A DNA stretch of 41,291 nucleotides, from assembly GCA_012026975.1 (NCBI GenBank), contig VEPG01000046.1:12367-53657 (forward strand), in the 5' to 3' direction. The notes under the pieces are model-generated. The model saw only the letters and a program-made list of their open reading frames with translations. It was not told where the DNA came from and ran no database searches. How positions within the stretch are numbered: the first letter of the stretch is position 1; every line of letters begins with the position of its first letter. The position numbers were made by a program, and so were the translations under genes. Shown here piece by piece: positions 1 to 7,987 of the stretch. The DNA comes from Desulfuromonas sp. (GTDB lineage: Bacteria; Desulfobacterota; Desulfuromonadia; Desulfuromonadales; BM103).

Positions 1-582
1 CCCGTCAACTTCACCGGGCTTCTCGGGAACCACGGCAAAGACCCCCAGTGCCGCCAGCAGCGTCACCCCCGCGAGAAGCAGGAAGACCCCCCGCCAATCG
101 GTGATCCGCAGGGCCAGTTCGACCGGCGTGGTGGCAGCCAGGGCACCGAGCCCACCCGAAACCATCTGGATGCCGTTGACGAACGGCAGCGCCTCCCGGG
201 GAAACCACTGGGTGAAGGCCTTGAAGGCCGCCATCAGGCAGGCCGCGACGCCCAGACCGATCAAGGCCCGGCCGCACAACAGTTCGCCGAGGGTCGTGGC
301 ACGGGCGAAAAGCAGGGCGCCGATGGCGGCGAACAGGAGCAGCGTGGCCTCCACGCGGCGCGGACCGTAGCGGTCGAGCAGAATGCCGAGCGGCAGCTGG
401 GCCGCGGCAAAGGCGATGAAATAGGCTGAGGTCAACAAGCCGAGGCCGGCCGGCTCGAGACCCAGGTCTTTCACCAGGTCCGGGGCGAGCACGGCGTTGA
501 CGGTGCGGAACAGATAGCTCAGGAAATAGCCGAGGGCAAACGGCAGGAAGATGCGCAGGTATATGGCCGGCGTCAACGGCAT
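1..582 (-). CDS. MFS transporter, N-terminal part (runs off left edge)
   Basis: The 194 visible codons read into the left edge without a stop, so only the N-terminal half of the carrier is present. Six hydrophobic segments can be picked out. Between helices 2 and 3 lies a loop with DRYGPRR, the MFS motif A (G-x-L-x-D-R-x-G-x-R-R type). The ATG at 582 is chosen because GGGAG lies about 10 bases upstream and the protein then starts just before the first membrane helix. Members of the major facilitator superfamily move small solutes across the inner membrane by proton coupling or exchange. The substrate cannot be read from this fragment. The gene is divergent from the PLP decarboxylase gene at 768. 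Confidence 0.85.
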   Translation of the reverse strand, partial: MPLTPAIYLRIFLPFALGYFLSYLFRTVNAVLAPDLVKDLGLEPAGLGLLTSAYFIAFAAAQLPLGILLDRYGPRRVEATLLLFAAIGALLFARATTLGELLCGRALIGLGVAACLMAAFKAFTQWFPREALPFVNGIQMVSGGLGALAATTPVELALRITDWRGVFLLLAGVTLLAALGVFAVVPEKPGEVDG

Positions 583-669
583 GAAGGTGACTCTCCCAAA
601 GCGGATTCCGCAATTTTCACGGAAAAAGCGGCGATTGCCTAGCGGCAAATCACATCACGCGGGAACATC

Positions 670-698
670 TTGTTTTTTAAGTGTTCATCCGCTATATC
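670..698 (+). promoter_or_regulatory. Possible sigma-70 promoter for the lysA-type gene
   Basis: TTGTTT (670-675) is followed after 17 bases by TATATC (693-698). The match to consensus is moderate. It lies about 70 bases upstream of the ATG at 768, just before a heptamer repeat. Confidence 0.3.
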
Positions 699-717
699 TT
701 TAAAACTTTTCTTTACC

Positions 718-748
718 ACTCAGTACCCGGTACTCAGTACTCGGAACT
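718..748 (+). repeat. Heptanucleotide tandem repeat
   Basis: Four consecutive 7-mers, ACTCAGT, ACCCGGT, ACTCAGT and ACTCGGA, followed by ACT, lie in the leader of the lysA-type gene just before its ribosome binding site. The 7-bp periodicity matches the repeats in the cobalamin operon to the right. Confidence 0.7.
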
Positions 749-767
749 TTTTTCAGGAGCTTAGACC

Positions 768-2036
768 ATGCCGATGTCCCAGGAGTTCAAGCAGCGACTC
801 TTCCCCCGCATTCGGGAGATTGCAGCACATTACGGCACCCCGTTCCACATCTACGACGAGGCCGGCATCCTTGCCACCGGCGCCGCACTCAAACAGGCCT
901 TTGCCGGCATCGACGGCTTCCGCGAGTACTACGCGGTCAAGGCCTTGCCGAATCCCCGCATCCTGGCCCTGATGAAAGACATGGATTTCGGCTTCGACTG
1001 CAGTTCGATCCCCGAGCTGGTCATGAGCCGCCGCATTGGCGCGCGCGGCGAAGAGATCATGTTCACCTCGAACAACACCAGTCGTGAAGAGTTTGACGCG
1101 GCGGCAGCCGAGGGGGGGTGCATCCTCAACCTCGACGACATCTCGCTGCTCGCCAAGGTCCCGAACTTCCCCGAGTTGATCTGCTTCCGCTACAACCCCG
1201 GCCCGCGCCGGACCGGCAACGTCATCATCGGCAATCCGGTGGAAGCCAAATACGGCATCGCCCACGACCAGGTCATCTCCGCCTACCGCATGGCCATGGA
1301 GCGCGGCGCCAGGCGCTTCGGCCTGCACACCATGGTGGCCTCCAACGAACGTGACTGCACTTACATCATCGAAACGGCGCGGATGCTGCTGGAACTGACC
1401 GCCCTGGTCGACGACGAGCTCGGCATCCAATTCGAGTTCGTCAACATCGGCGGCGGGCTGGGCATCCCCTACCGCCCCGAGGACAACGCTCTCGACCTCG
1501 CCACCATGGCGCAAGAGATCACCGCCCAGTTCAACGAGTTCAAGGCCAGGCGCGGCTTCGCCCCGCGCATGTACATGGAGAGCGGCCGCTGGATGACCGG
1601 CCCGCACGGGGTGCTGGTCACCACCGCCATCAACCACAAGAACATCTACCGCAAGTACATCGGCGTCGATTCCTGCATGTCGTCGCTGATGCGCCCGGCC
1701 CTCTACGGCTCCTATCATCACATCGACGTGGTGGGCAAGGAGAACGTTCCGGCGACGGAGGTCTACGATGTGGTCGGCTCGCTCTGCGAGAACAACGATA
1801 AGTTCGCGGTGCAGCGGCATCTGCCGCCGATCCATGACGGCGACCTGCTGGTGATCCAGGACACCGGTGCCCACGGCTATGCCATGGGCTTCCAGTACAA
1901 CGGCCGGCTGCGTCCCAAGGAACTGCTGCTGCGCACGGATGGCTCGGTGGAACTGATCCGCCGCCCGGAAACCGTCGAGGACTATCTGCGTACTCTCGAG
2001 TTCGCTCCGGATACCATGCCCGCCCCGGGACGCTGA
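768..2036 (+). CDS. lysA: Diaminopimelate decarboxylase-type PLP enzyme
   Basis: This is a fold-type III PLP decarboxylase of the DapDC/ornithine decarboxylase group. The family decarboxylates meso-diaminopimelate to L-lysine in the cytoplasm. Visible hallmarks are the PLP lysine in YYAVKALPNP near residue 62, the glycine-rich phosphate loop IGGGLGIPY near residue 225, the substrate cysteine motif LCENNDKF near residue 342, and a C-terminal YAMGFQYNGRLRP motif near residue 375. The 422-residue length is normal for the family. The ATG at 768 is supported by CAGGAG at 754-759. No other lysine or dap genes lie next to it, so a related substrate such as carboxynorspermidine is possible, but the CENN motif and length fit DAP decarboxylase best. 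Confidence 0.8.
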   Translation: MPMSQEFKQRLFPRIREIAAHYGTPFHIYDEAGILATGAALKQAFAGIDGFREYYAVKALPNPRILALMKDMDFGFDCSSIPELVMSRRIGARGEEIMFTSNNTSREEFDAAAAEGGCILNLDDISLLAKVPNFPELICFRYNPGPRRTGNVIIGNPVEAKYGIAHDQVISAYRMAMERGARRFGLHTMVASNERDCTYIIETARMLLELTALVDDELGIQFEFVNIGGGLGIPYRPEDNALDLATMAQEITAQFNEFKARRGFAPRMYMESGRWMTGPHGVLVTTAINHKNIYRKYIGVDSCMSSLMRPALYGSYHHIDVVGKENVPATEVYDVVGSLCENNDKFAVQRHLPPIHDGDLLVIQDTGAHGYAMGFQYNGRLRPKELLLRTDGSVELIRRPETVEDYLRTLEFAPDTMPAPGR

Positions 2037-2069
2037 CGCTGCCAACGCGGTGAATCGTTTCTCCTTCTG

Positions 2070-2765
2070 GTGCCCGCCGACTTCCTCTCGGCGGGCACCG
2101 TTCGTCTCACCGGCCGGCGCCACCGCCACTTGGTCGACGTCCTGCGCACCCAGCCCGGCGAGCCGCTGCGCGCCGGGCTGCTCAACGGCAGCATCGGCGA
2201 AGCCCGTCTCGTCTCCCAGGATCCGGAGGAGACGGTCCTCGACGTTGTCCTGACCACGCCTCCGCCGCCCCCGGCATCGCTCACCCTGCTGCTCGCCCTC
2301 CCTCGCCCCAAGGCCCTGCGTCGCATCCTCCAGGGAGTAACGGCGATGGGGGTCAAGCAGATCGTCCTGCTCAACACCTTCCGCGTCGACAAGAGCTACT
2401 GGAACAGCCCGCTGCTACACCCCGACGCCATGACCGAGCAGCTATGCCTCGGACTCGAACAGGCCCGCGACACCCTGCTTCCTCAAGTACTGCTGCGCCC
2501 GCGTTTCCGCCCGGTCGTCGAAGCTGACCTGCCCGCCCTTGCCGCCGGACAGCTGTGCCTGGCAGCCCGCCCGGACAGCGCCGCGCCGTGCCCCTGCAAC
2601 ATCACCGGACCGGTGGTTCTGGCCATCGGCCCCGAAGGGGGCTTCATCCCCTTCGAAGTCGATCTGCTCTCTCGTCAGGGATTCCGCCCGATCCACCTGG
2701 GCAGCCGCCCCCTGCGGGTGGAAACGGCCGTGCCGGCCGTACTCGGCCGGCTGCTGCAGCTCTGA
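2070..2765 (+). CDS. rsmE: 16S rRNA m3U1498 methyltransferase RsmE (probable N-terminal frameshift)
   Basis: SPOUT-class methyltransferase that methylates N3 of U1498 in 16S rRNA using SAM. The C-terminal SAM-binding knot is clear: AIGPEGGF near residue 185 and LGSRPLRVETAV near residue 210. The N-terminal PUA-like part begins abruptly with VPADFLSAG if the GTG at 2070 is the start. No ribosome binding site precedes that GTG. In the next frame, from the GTG at 2050, the DNA encodes VNRFSFW, the normal start of an RsmE first strand. A single missing G at about 2068-2071 (tggtg instead of tgggtg) would join the two into a typical N-terminus. The gene is therefore either a one-base frameshift, a base-calling error, or a shortened protein. 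It follows lysA closely and ends in a strong terminator. Confidence 0.85.
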   Translation: MPADFLSAGTVRLTGRRHRHLVDVLRTQPGEPLRAGLLNGSIGEARLVSQDPEETVLDVVLTTPPPPPASLTLLLALPRPKALRRILQGVTAMGVKQIVLLNTFRVDKSYWNSPLLHPDAMTEQLCLGLEQARDTLLPQVLLRPRFRPVVEADLPALAAGQLCLAARPDSAAPCPCNITGPVVLAIGPEGGFIPFEVDLLSRQGFRPIHLGSRPLRVETAVPAVLGRLLQL

Positions 2766-2791
2766 CCGCCGGCTACCCGGCAAGGCACGAA

Positions 2792-2830
2792 ACACAAGGG
2801 CCGGCTTCACCGCCGGCCCTTGTGTTTTTT
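2792..2830 (+). terminator. Rho-independent terminator after rsmE
   Basis: A perfect 14-bp stem (2792-2805 with 2812-2825) encloses a 6-base loop and runs into T6. It separates rsmE from the convergent flavin-reductase-like gene, and its A-rich 5' side may let it work weakly in the other direction. Confidence 0.9.
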
Positions 2831-2834
2831 CAAC

Positions 2835-3353
2835 TCACGAAGGCAGTGCCGTTCGCAGGGGGCGTAAACCGCAAAAATCCGGGTGAACGGCAGGGTCGAG
2901 AAAAATGCCGCCGCGATGCAGCAGCATGATTTCCCCGAAAAATTCCGTGGTCCAGCCGCCTGGGGCAATGGCGCCATGAACGCACTCGATCTGCAGCGCG
3001 CACCCCGTCAGCAGCGGAGCATGTACGGAACGGCCGGGGGAAAAATTCGCGGCGGGATCAATCGCGACGCAAGGAGAGGCCGCGGCTTTGGCTATCAGTT
3101 CGCTCAGCGCCGGAAGTACCGGATGCATTGGGATGTTGACGGCAAAGTCAAAATTTTCCGGCAGTTCATTGCATCCAGGCATCCTCCCGGAGCAGCCGCC
3201 CCGCAATTCGGGAGGCTGCCCGTTGATGACCGCCAGCCAGGATGCGAGCATGGCAACGGGGCCATCCGGCGCATACCAGGTAACCAGGCCGACCGGTGAA
3301 CCATTGATCGGCAACCAACCTTCACCACGAGACATCATCGACAGCACCCGCAT
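2835..3353 (-). CDS. Flavin reductase-like / flavoredoxin-like domain protein
   Basis: A 172-residue protein resembling the FMN-binding split-barrel flavin reductase-like family. An N-terminal strand SPVGLVTWY is followed by MLASWLAVINGQPPEL, which corresponds to the family's N-A-M-T-A-S-W-x-x-x-x-x-x-P-P-L region. Further on, NFDFAVNIP matches the F-x-V-N-x-P strand. Members bind FMN and reduce flavins or ferric complexes, or act as flavoredoxins in anaerobes. Cysteines at CSGRMPGC are an unusual local pair. The ATG at 3353 has GAAGG about 9 bases upstream; a start at one of the two ATGs 5-6 codons later is possible. The assignment rests on pattern resemblance, so the precise activity is unknown. 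Confidence 0.6.
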   Translation of the reverse strand: MRVLSMMSRGEGWLPINGSPVGLVTWYAPDGPVAMLASWLAVINGQPPELRGGCSGRMPGCNELPENFDFAVNIPMHPVLPALSELIAKAAASPCVAIDPAANFSPGRSVHAPLLTGCALQIECVHGAIAPGGWTTEFFGEIMLLHRGGIFLDPAVHPDFCGLRPLRTALPS

Positions 3354-3415
3354 GGAAAGATGCCTTCAAATTAACGGGAAAGCCTGATGGACGCAATCCC
3401 TTTTCCAGTGAATTC

Positions 3416-3444
3416 TTGACATAGACAATGAACTTTACTAAAAA
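3416..3444 (+). promoter_or_regulatory. Sigma-70-type promoter of the Rrf2 gene
   Basis: A perfect TTGACA (3416-3421) is followed after 17 bases by TAAAAA (3439-3444). The ribosome binding site GGAGG (3463-3467) and the ATG at 3475 follow. Rrf2 regulators commonly autoregulate, but no clear operator palindrome is seen. Confidence 0.5.
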
Positions 3445-3474
3445 TGTAACAACAGAAGATATGGAGGGTTTATC

Positions 3475-3942
3475 ATGAAGTTGTCGACCAAAAGCCGTTA
3501 CGGACTGCGCGCCATCTTTGACATGGCCTATCATGCCGGAACGCTGCCGGCCCAGATCAAGGATATCAGCCGGCGCCAGAACATCTCGCCGCGCTATCTC
3601 GAACAGATCTTCCAGGATCTGAAGAAAGGCGGCCTGCTCAAAAGCCGGCGCGGTCCCCAGGGCGGCTACACCCTGGCCCGCAAACCCCACGAAATCAGCG
3701 TTATGGACGTCATCCATGCGACCGAGGGGGAGATGGCCCTGGTCGACTGCGTCAAGACCGGAAAACGGGGCAAAAAAGGGTGCGAGTTCGAGAATCAGTG
3801 CATCACTCAGCAGGTCTGGGCCGAGGCCAGTCGCAAACTCAATGAGTACCTCGGCAACGTAACCATCAAGGATCTGTGCGACCGAGGGCGTGAAATGGGA
3901 TTGGAGAAAGAACTCGACCACCGCTTCATGTACTTCATCTGA
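3475..3942 (+). CDS. Rrf2-family transcriptional regulator with Fe-S-type cysteines
   Basis: A 155-residue Rrf2/IscR-type repressor. The N-terminal winged helix-turn-helix is typical, with MKLSTKSRYGLRA at the start and a wing RRGPQGGYTLAR at residues 58-69. Three cysteines at 92, 103 and 109 occupy the place where IscR and NsrR hold a [2Fe-2S] or [4Fe-4S] cluster. The spacing here is C-x10-C-x5-C, longer in the first interval than IscR's x5. This suggests an Fe-S, redox or NO sensing regulator rather than a CymR-type protein without a cluster. The targets are unknown: larE lies downstream on the same strand after 30 bases, while no isc or suf genes are in the window. GGAGG at 3463 supports the start. 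Confidence 0.85.
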   Translation: MKLSTKSRYGLRAIFDMAYHAGTLPAQIKDISRRQNISPRYLEQIFQDLKKGGLLKSRRGPQGGYTLARKPHEISVMDVIHATEGEMALVDCVKTGKRGKKGCEFENQCITQQVWAEASRKLNEYLGNVTIKDLCDRGREMGLEKELDHRFMYFI

Positions 3943-3972
3943 GCAACCGCGCCCGGGGTATTTTCCGCCATC

Positions 3973-4797
3973 ATGCCAATCGACAGCAAATTGCAGCGCC
4001 TGAACGCCCTCCTCGTTGAATTGGGCTCAACCCTGGTTGCCTTTTCCGGCGGCGTCGATTCGACCTTCCTGCTCTGGGCGGCGCGGCAAGCCCTCGGCCC
4101 GGAGAAAGTCGTCGCCCTGACCGCCACCTCGCCGACCTACCCCGACCATGAATTCGCCGAAAGCACGAGCCTGGCCCGGCAGTTGGGAATCCGCCAGGTG
4201 GTCATCGACAGCAACGAGTTGGAGATCCCCGGATTTGCCGACAACCCGCCGCGCCGCTGCTACCACTGCAAGCACGAACTCTTCGCCCTGTGCGTGGCCA
4301 AGGCCAGGGAACTGGGGCTGGCCGCGGTTCTTGACGGCGCCAACCAGGACGACCTGGCGGACTTTCGCCCCGGCCGCGAAGCCGCCCTTGAGTTGGGCAT
4401 CCGCTCCCCTCTGCTGGAAGTCGGCCTGACCAAGGACGAAATCCGCGAACTGAGCCGCCGCGCCGGCCTCCCCACCGCCAACAAGCAGCCGTTTGCCTGC
4501 CTGGCGTCGCGCTTCCCCTACGGCACGCGGATTACCGCCGAACGCCTGCGCCAGGTCGACCGGTGCGAGAGTTTTTTGCGCGAACACGGCTTCGGCACCT
4601 TCCGGGTCCGCTATCATGACCAAACGGCACGGATCGAGATTGCCCCGAGCGAAATGCCGCGCCTGCTGGAACCGGAACTTCGCGGCGCCCTGGTGGCCGC
4701 CTGCAAGGCCGCCGGATTTACCTATGTCGCCCTCGATCTCGAAGGCTACCGCTCCGGCAGCATGAATCTCGGCATTGCCGCCGCATCCCCCTCCTGA
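3973..4797 (+). CDS. larE: ATP-dependent sacrificial sulfur transferase LarE
   Basis: LarE donates sulfur to make the pincer cofactor (nickel pincer nucleotide) of lactate racemase and related enzymes. The 274-residue protein has the PP-loop SGGVDS at residues 25-30, which adenylates the substrate carboxylate. An RCYHCK motif lies at 95-100. Cys176 in PFACLASRFPYG is at the same residue number as the sacrificial cysteine of Lactobacillus plantarum LarE. The extra cysteines that let some LarE proteins hold a [4Fe-4S] cluster are not at the expected sites (only C198 is near), so the single-use sulfur donor type is likely. No larB, larC or larA is nearby. No strong Shine-Dalgarno is seen before the ATG at 3973. 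Confidence 0.88.
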   Translation: MPIDSKLQRLNALLVELGSTLVAFSGGVDSTFLLWAARQALGPEKVVALTATSPTYPDHEFAESTSLARQLGIRQVVIDSNELEIPGFADNPPRRCYHCKHELFALCVAKARELGLAAVLDGANQDDLADFRPGREAALELGIRSPLLEVGLTKDEIRELSRRAGLPTANKQPFACLASRFPYGTRITAERLRQVDRCESFLREHGFGTFRVRYHDQTARIEIAPSEMPRLLEPELRGALVAACKAAGFTYVALDLEGYRSGSMNLGIAAASPS

Positions 4798-4800
4798 TTC

Positions 4801-5313
4801 ATGCCGCGCGCCATCGGACTGCTCCTCGCCGCCTGCTGGCTGCTGATCGGCCAGGCGGCCCTCGCCGGGGACGCCCCGGCAGCGCTGACCGGCACCGTCA
4901 CCTGGGTCTACGATGCCGACACTCTGGAGATCGCGTCGCACGGCAAGGTGCGACTGCTCGGCATCGACGCTCCGGAAAAAGCCGGTTCCGACCGCGACGA
5001 AAAGTTCATCAAGCTCGGCATCGCCCGGAAGCACCTGCGCCCGGTTCACGGCGCCGGTCTGGCCTGGTGCCTGCGCAACGTCAAGGGACAGCAGGTCACG
5101 CTCACCTTCGACACCACCCAGAAAGAGCGCCGCGACCGTCACGGACGGCTCCTGGCCTATATCTACCTCCCCGACGGCCGGCTGCTCAACCGCCTGCTGC
5201 TCGAGCAGGGGCTGGTCATCGTCTACCGGCGCTTCCCGATCGATTTGAAGCAGGACTTCCTCTCCGCCGAAACCGAAGCGAAACATCGCGGCCTCGGTCT
5301 CTGGGCACGTTGA
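4801..5313 (+). CDS. Secreted thermonuclease-family (SNase) protein
   Basis: A 170-residue protein with an N-terminal signal peptide (hydrophobic residues 5-17, cleavage after ALA near residue 22) and a staphylococcal-nuclease OB-fold domain. Family marks are DADTLEI (calcium-binding aspartates), RLLGIDAPE with the catalytic Arg, and RRDRHGRLLAYIYLPDG with the second half of the active site, followed by LLLEQGLV and GLGLWAR. The family cleaves DNA and RNA with calcium, so this protein probably acts outside the cytoplasm. It starts only 3 bases after the larE stop, so the two are co-transcribed, although no functional link is known. Confidence 0.85.
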   Translation: MPRAIGLLLAACWLLIGQAALAGDAPAALTGTVTWVYDADTLEIASHGKVRLLGIDAPEKAGSDRDEKFIKLGIARKHLRPVHGAGLAWCLRNVKGQQVTLTFDTTQKERRDRHGRLLAYIYLPDGRLLNRLLLEQGLVIVYRRFPIDLKQDFLSAETEAKHRGLGLWAR

Positions 5314-6909
<1,596 letters not shown>

Positions 6910-6929
6910 CAGCTGAAAAGCATAACGGC

Positions 6930-6970
6930 AACGGCAAAGGCCCGGCAGCAATGCCGGGCCTTTGCCGTTA
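6930..6970 (+). terminator. Rho-independent terminator after gdhA
   Basis: A perfect 17-bp stem (6930-6946 with 6953-6969) surrounds a 6-base loop. The following T-run is short (ATTTC). It also lies at the 3' side of the convergent ferredoxin operon. Confidence 0.8.
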
Positions 6971-6984
6971 TTTCTCCAGAAAAG

Positions 6985-7101
6985 TCAGCTTCTTATAAAC
7001 GTTTGCGCGGCTTTGCCGGCAATTTCTCGTGCCTCAGCACCCAATTCTCCCCGTATCGACAGGCCAAGGGCGGGAGAACCTGCCTTTACGGTGATGGTCA
7101 T
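6985..7101 (-). CDS. Small 38-codon ORF coupled to the ferredoxin gene
   Basis: The ATG overlaps the ferredoxin TGA stop as ATGA, the usual sign of translational coupling. The product starts MTITVKAGSP and ends KAAQTFIRS, with no cysteines, no membrane segment and no family I recognise. It could be a short protein of the RIC-ferredoxin operon or a chance reading frame before the terminator. Its position at the operon end is the only support. Confidence 0.35.
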   Translation of the reverse strand: MTITVKAGSPALGLSIRGELGAEAREIAGKAAQTFIRS

Positions 7102-7292
7102 TCTTTCCAGTAGATGCAGGAGACCGGGCAGGCATTGACGGCGTCGTTTTCGATTTGCTCCTCCGGAGCGCCGTCCGGATCGAAGCACTCCGCCTTGCCG
7201 TTCTCGGCAAAACGAAAGACTGCCGGGAGATTATCGATACAGAGTCCACAACTGATACACTCATCCTGATCCACCCACGGTTTTTTCGCCAT
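7098..7292 (-). CDS. Single-cluster [4Fe-4S] ferredoxin
   Basis: A 64-residue ferredoxin of the Desulfovibrio type. Cys12, Cys15 and Cys18 (CISCGLC) and Cys55 in ACPVSCIYW are the four ligands of one [4Fe-4S] cluster. The second cluster motif of clostridial ferredoxins is absent. Cys36 and Cys59 could form the internal disulfide known from such proteins. The ATG at 7292 is chosen for AAGGAGAG just upstream; a longer frame adds 15 unlikely residues. It lies 41 bases downstream of the RIC protein on the same strand, suggesting electron supply for iron-sulfur repair or NO/oxygen stress metabolism, which is inference from context. Confidence 0.9.
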   Translation of the reverse strand: MAKKPWVDQDECISCGLCIDNLPAVFRFAENGKAECFDPDGAPEEQIENDAVNACPVSCIYWKE

Positions 7293-7333
7293 GACACTCT
7301 CCTTTCCGGCGCCTTGGCCGGTCTTGCCGCTCG

Positions 7334-7750
7334 TCAAAACAGTGCGGCCTTCGGGAAGAGGATATTGTTTTCGAGGCGGACATGTTTGTGCAAATCCGCC
7401 TCGAATTCTTTGAGCTTTTGACAGGTGACCGCGAAGCTGTTACAGACATCGGCCGGTATCGCATAGTCCTTGCTCAAACGACGGATCGCATGGATTGCAT
7501 CGCTGATTTCCACATGCTCGCGGCCTAGCTTCAGGAGAGACACCCTGATCACTTCACGATCCTTCGTCGCCGGAATCCGACCGGTTTCTTGAGAGGTTGC
7601 GGCCCGCCCTTCTCGTTTCGCTTGGCCGCCACAGCAGAAGTCGATACCGTGTCGTTCGAAGACGGCTGCGGTACGATAATCCTCGGCGACAAACATGCCG
7701 ATCGATTTATCTACCGCACCCGGTGTCTGTTGCTTTTTCGGGCTTGCCAT
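7334..7750 (-). CDS. Compact RIC/ScdA-like iron-sulfur repair protein
   Basis: The family repairs iron-sulfur clusters after nitrosative or oxidative damage and usually has about 220-240 residues: a ScdA_N (DUF542) domain plus a full hemerythrin-like four-helix bundle. Here the ScdA_N domain is intact (AEDYRTAAVFERHGIDFCCGG at residues 22-42, Cys39-Cys40). The C-terminal helices are also intact: REHVEISDAIHAIRRL, then EADLHKHVRLENNILFPKA ending near 135. The intervening helices that normally carry three of the five di-iron histidines are missing, replaced by about 25 residues. Total length is 138. Only His79, His123 and Glu127 of the expected ligands remain. The start has AAGGTG upstream. It heads an operon with a ferredoxin. 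Confidence 0.75.
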   Translation of the reverse strand: MASPKKQQTPGAVDKSIGMFVAEDYRTAAVFERHGIDFCCGGQAKREGRAATSQETGRIPATKDREVIRVSLLKLGREHVEISDAIHAIRRLSKDYAIPADVCNSFAVTCQKLKEFEADLHKHVRLENNILFPKAALF

Positions 7751-7987
7751 GAGGGCACCTTGTCATGCGTCAGGGTTGGCGATAGGTAAGATCAGTTTAA
7801 CAGCTTTGCCCTGTTATGCTATTGGCGTGAAACTATCCACTCCGTCGGCCATGGCCTCCGCCTTGCTGTCCGTCGCAACGGCCTGAAATTTCCAGGTTTG
7901 GCTTGTCTGGATTCCGGATGAAGTTCAGGGTCGTTCTTTTGCTGCCTGTGGTATGATCAGGCTACAGGGGGAGAGAGGGAAATCGCT

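Noticed and set aside
11-613. A 200-codon minus-strand frame at the left end
   Set aside because: Arg/Pro/His-rich low-complexity product. The neighbouring frame starting at 582 gives a clean MFS transporter.
753-2129. A 458-codon open frame on the minus strand opposite the lysA-type gene
   Set aside because: Same reasoning: mirror frame of a real PLP enzyme gene, no family motif. Comparable mirror frames at 5542-6951, 16861-18171 and 21797-23419 were rejected too.
7952-7957. TATGAT as -10 box for the GGDEF-EAL gene
   Set aside because: No acceptable -35 element at 16-18 bases upstream; left unassigned.
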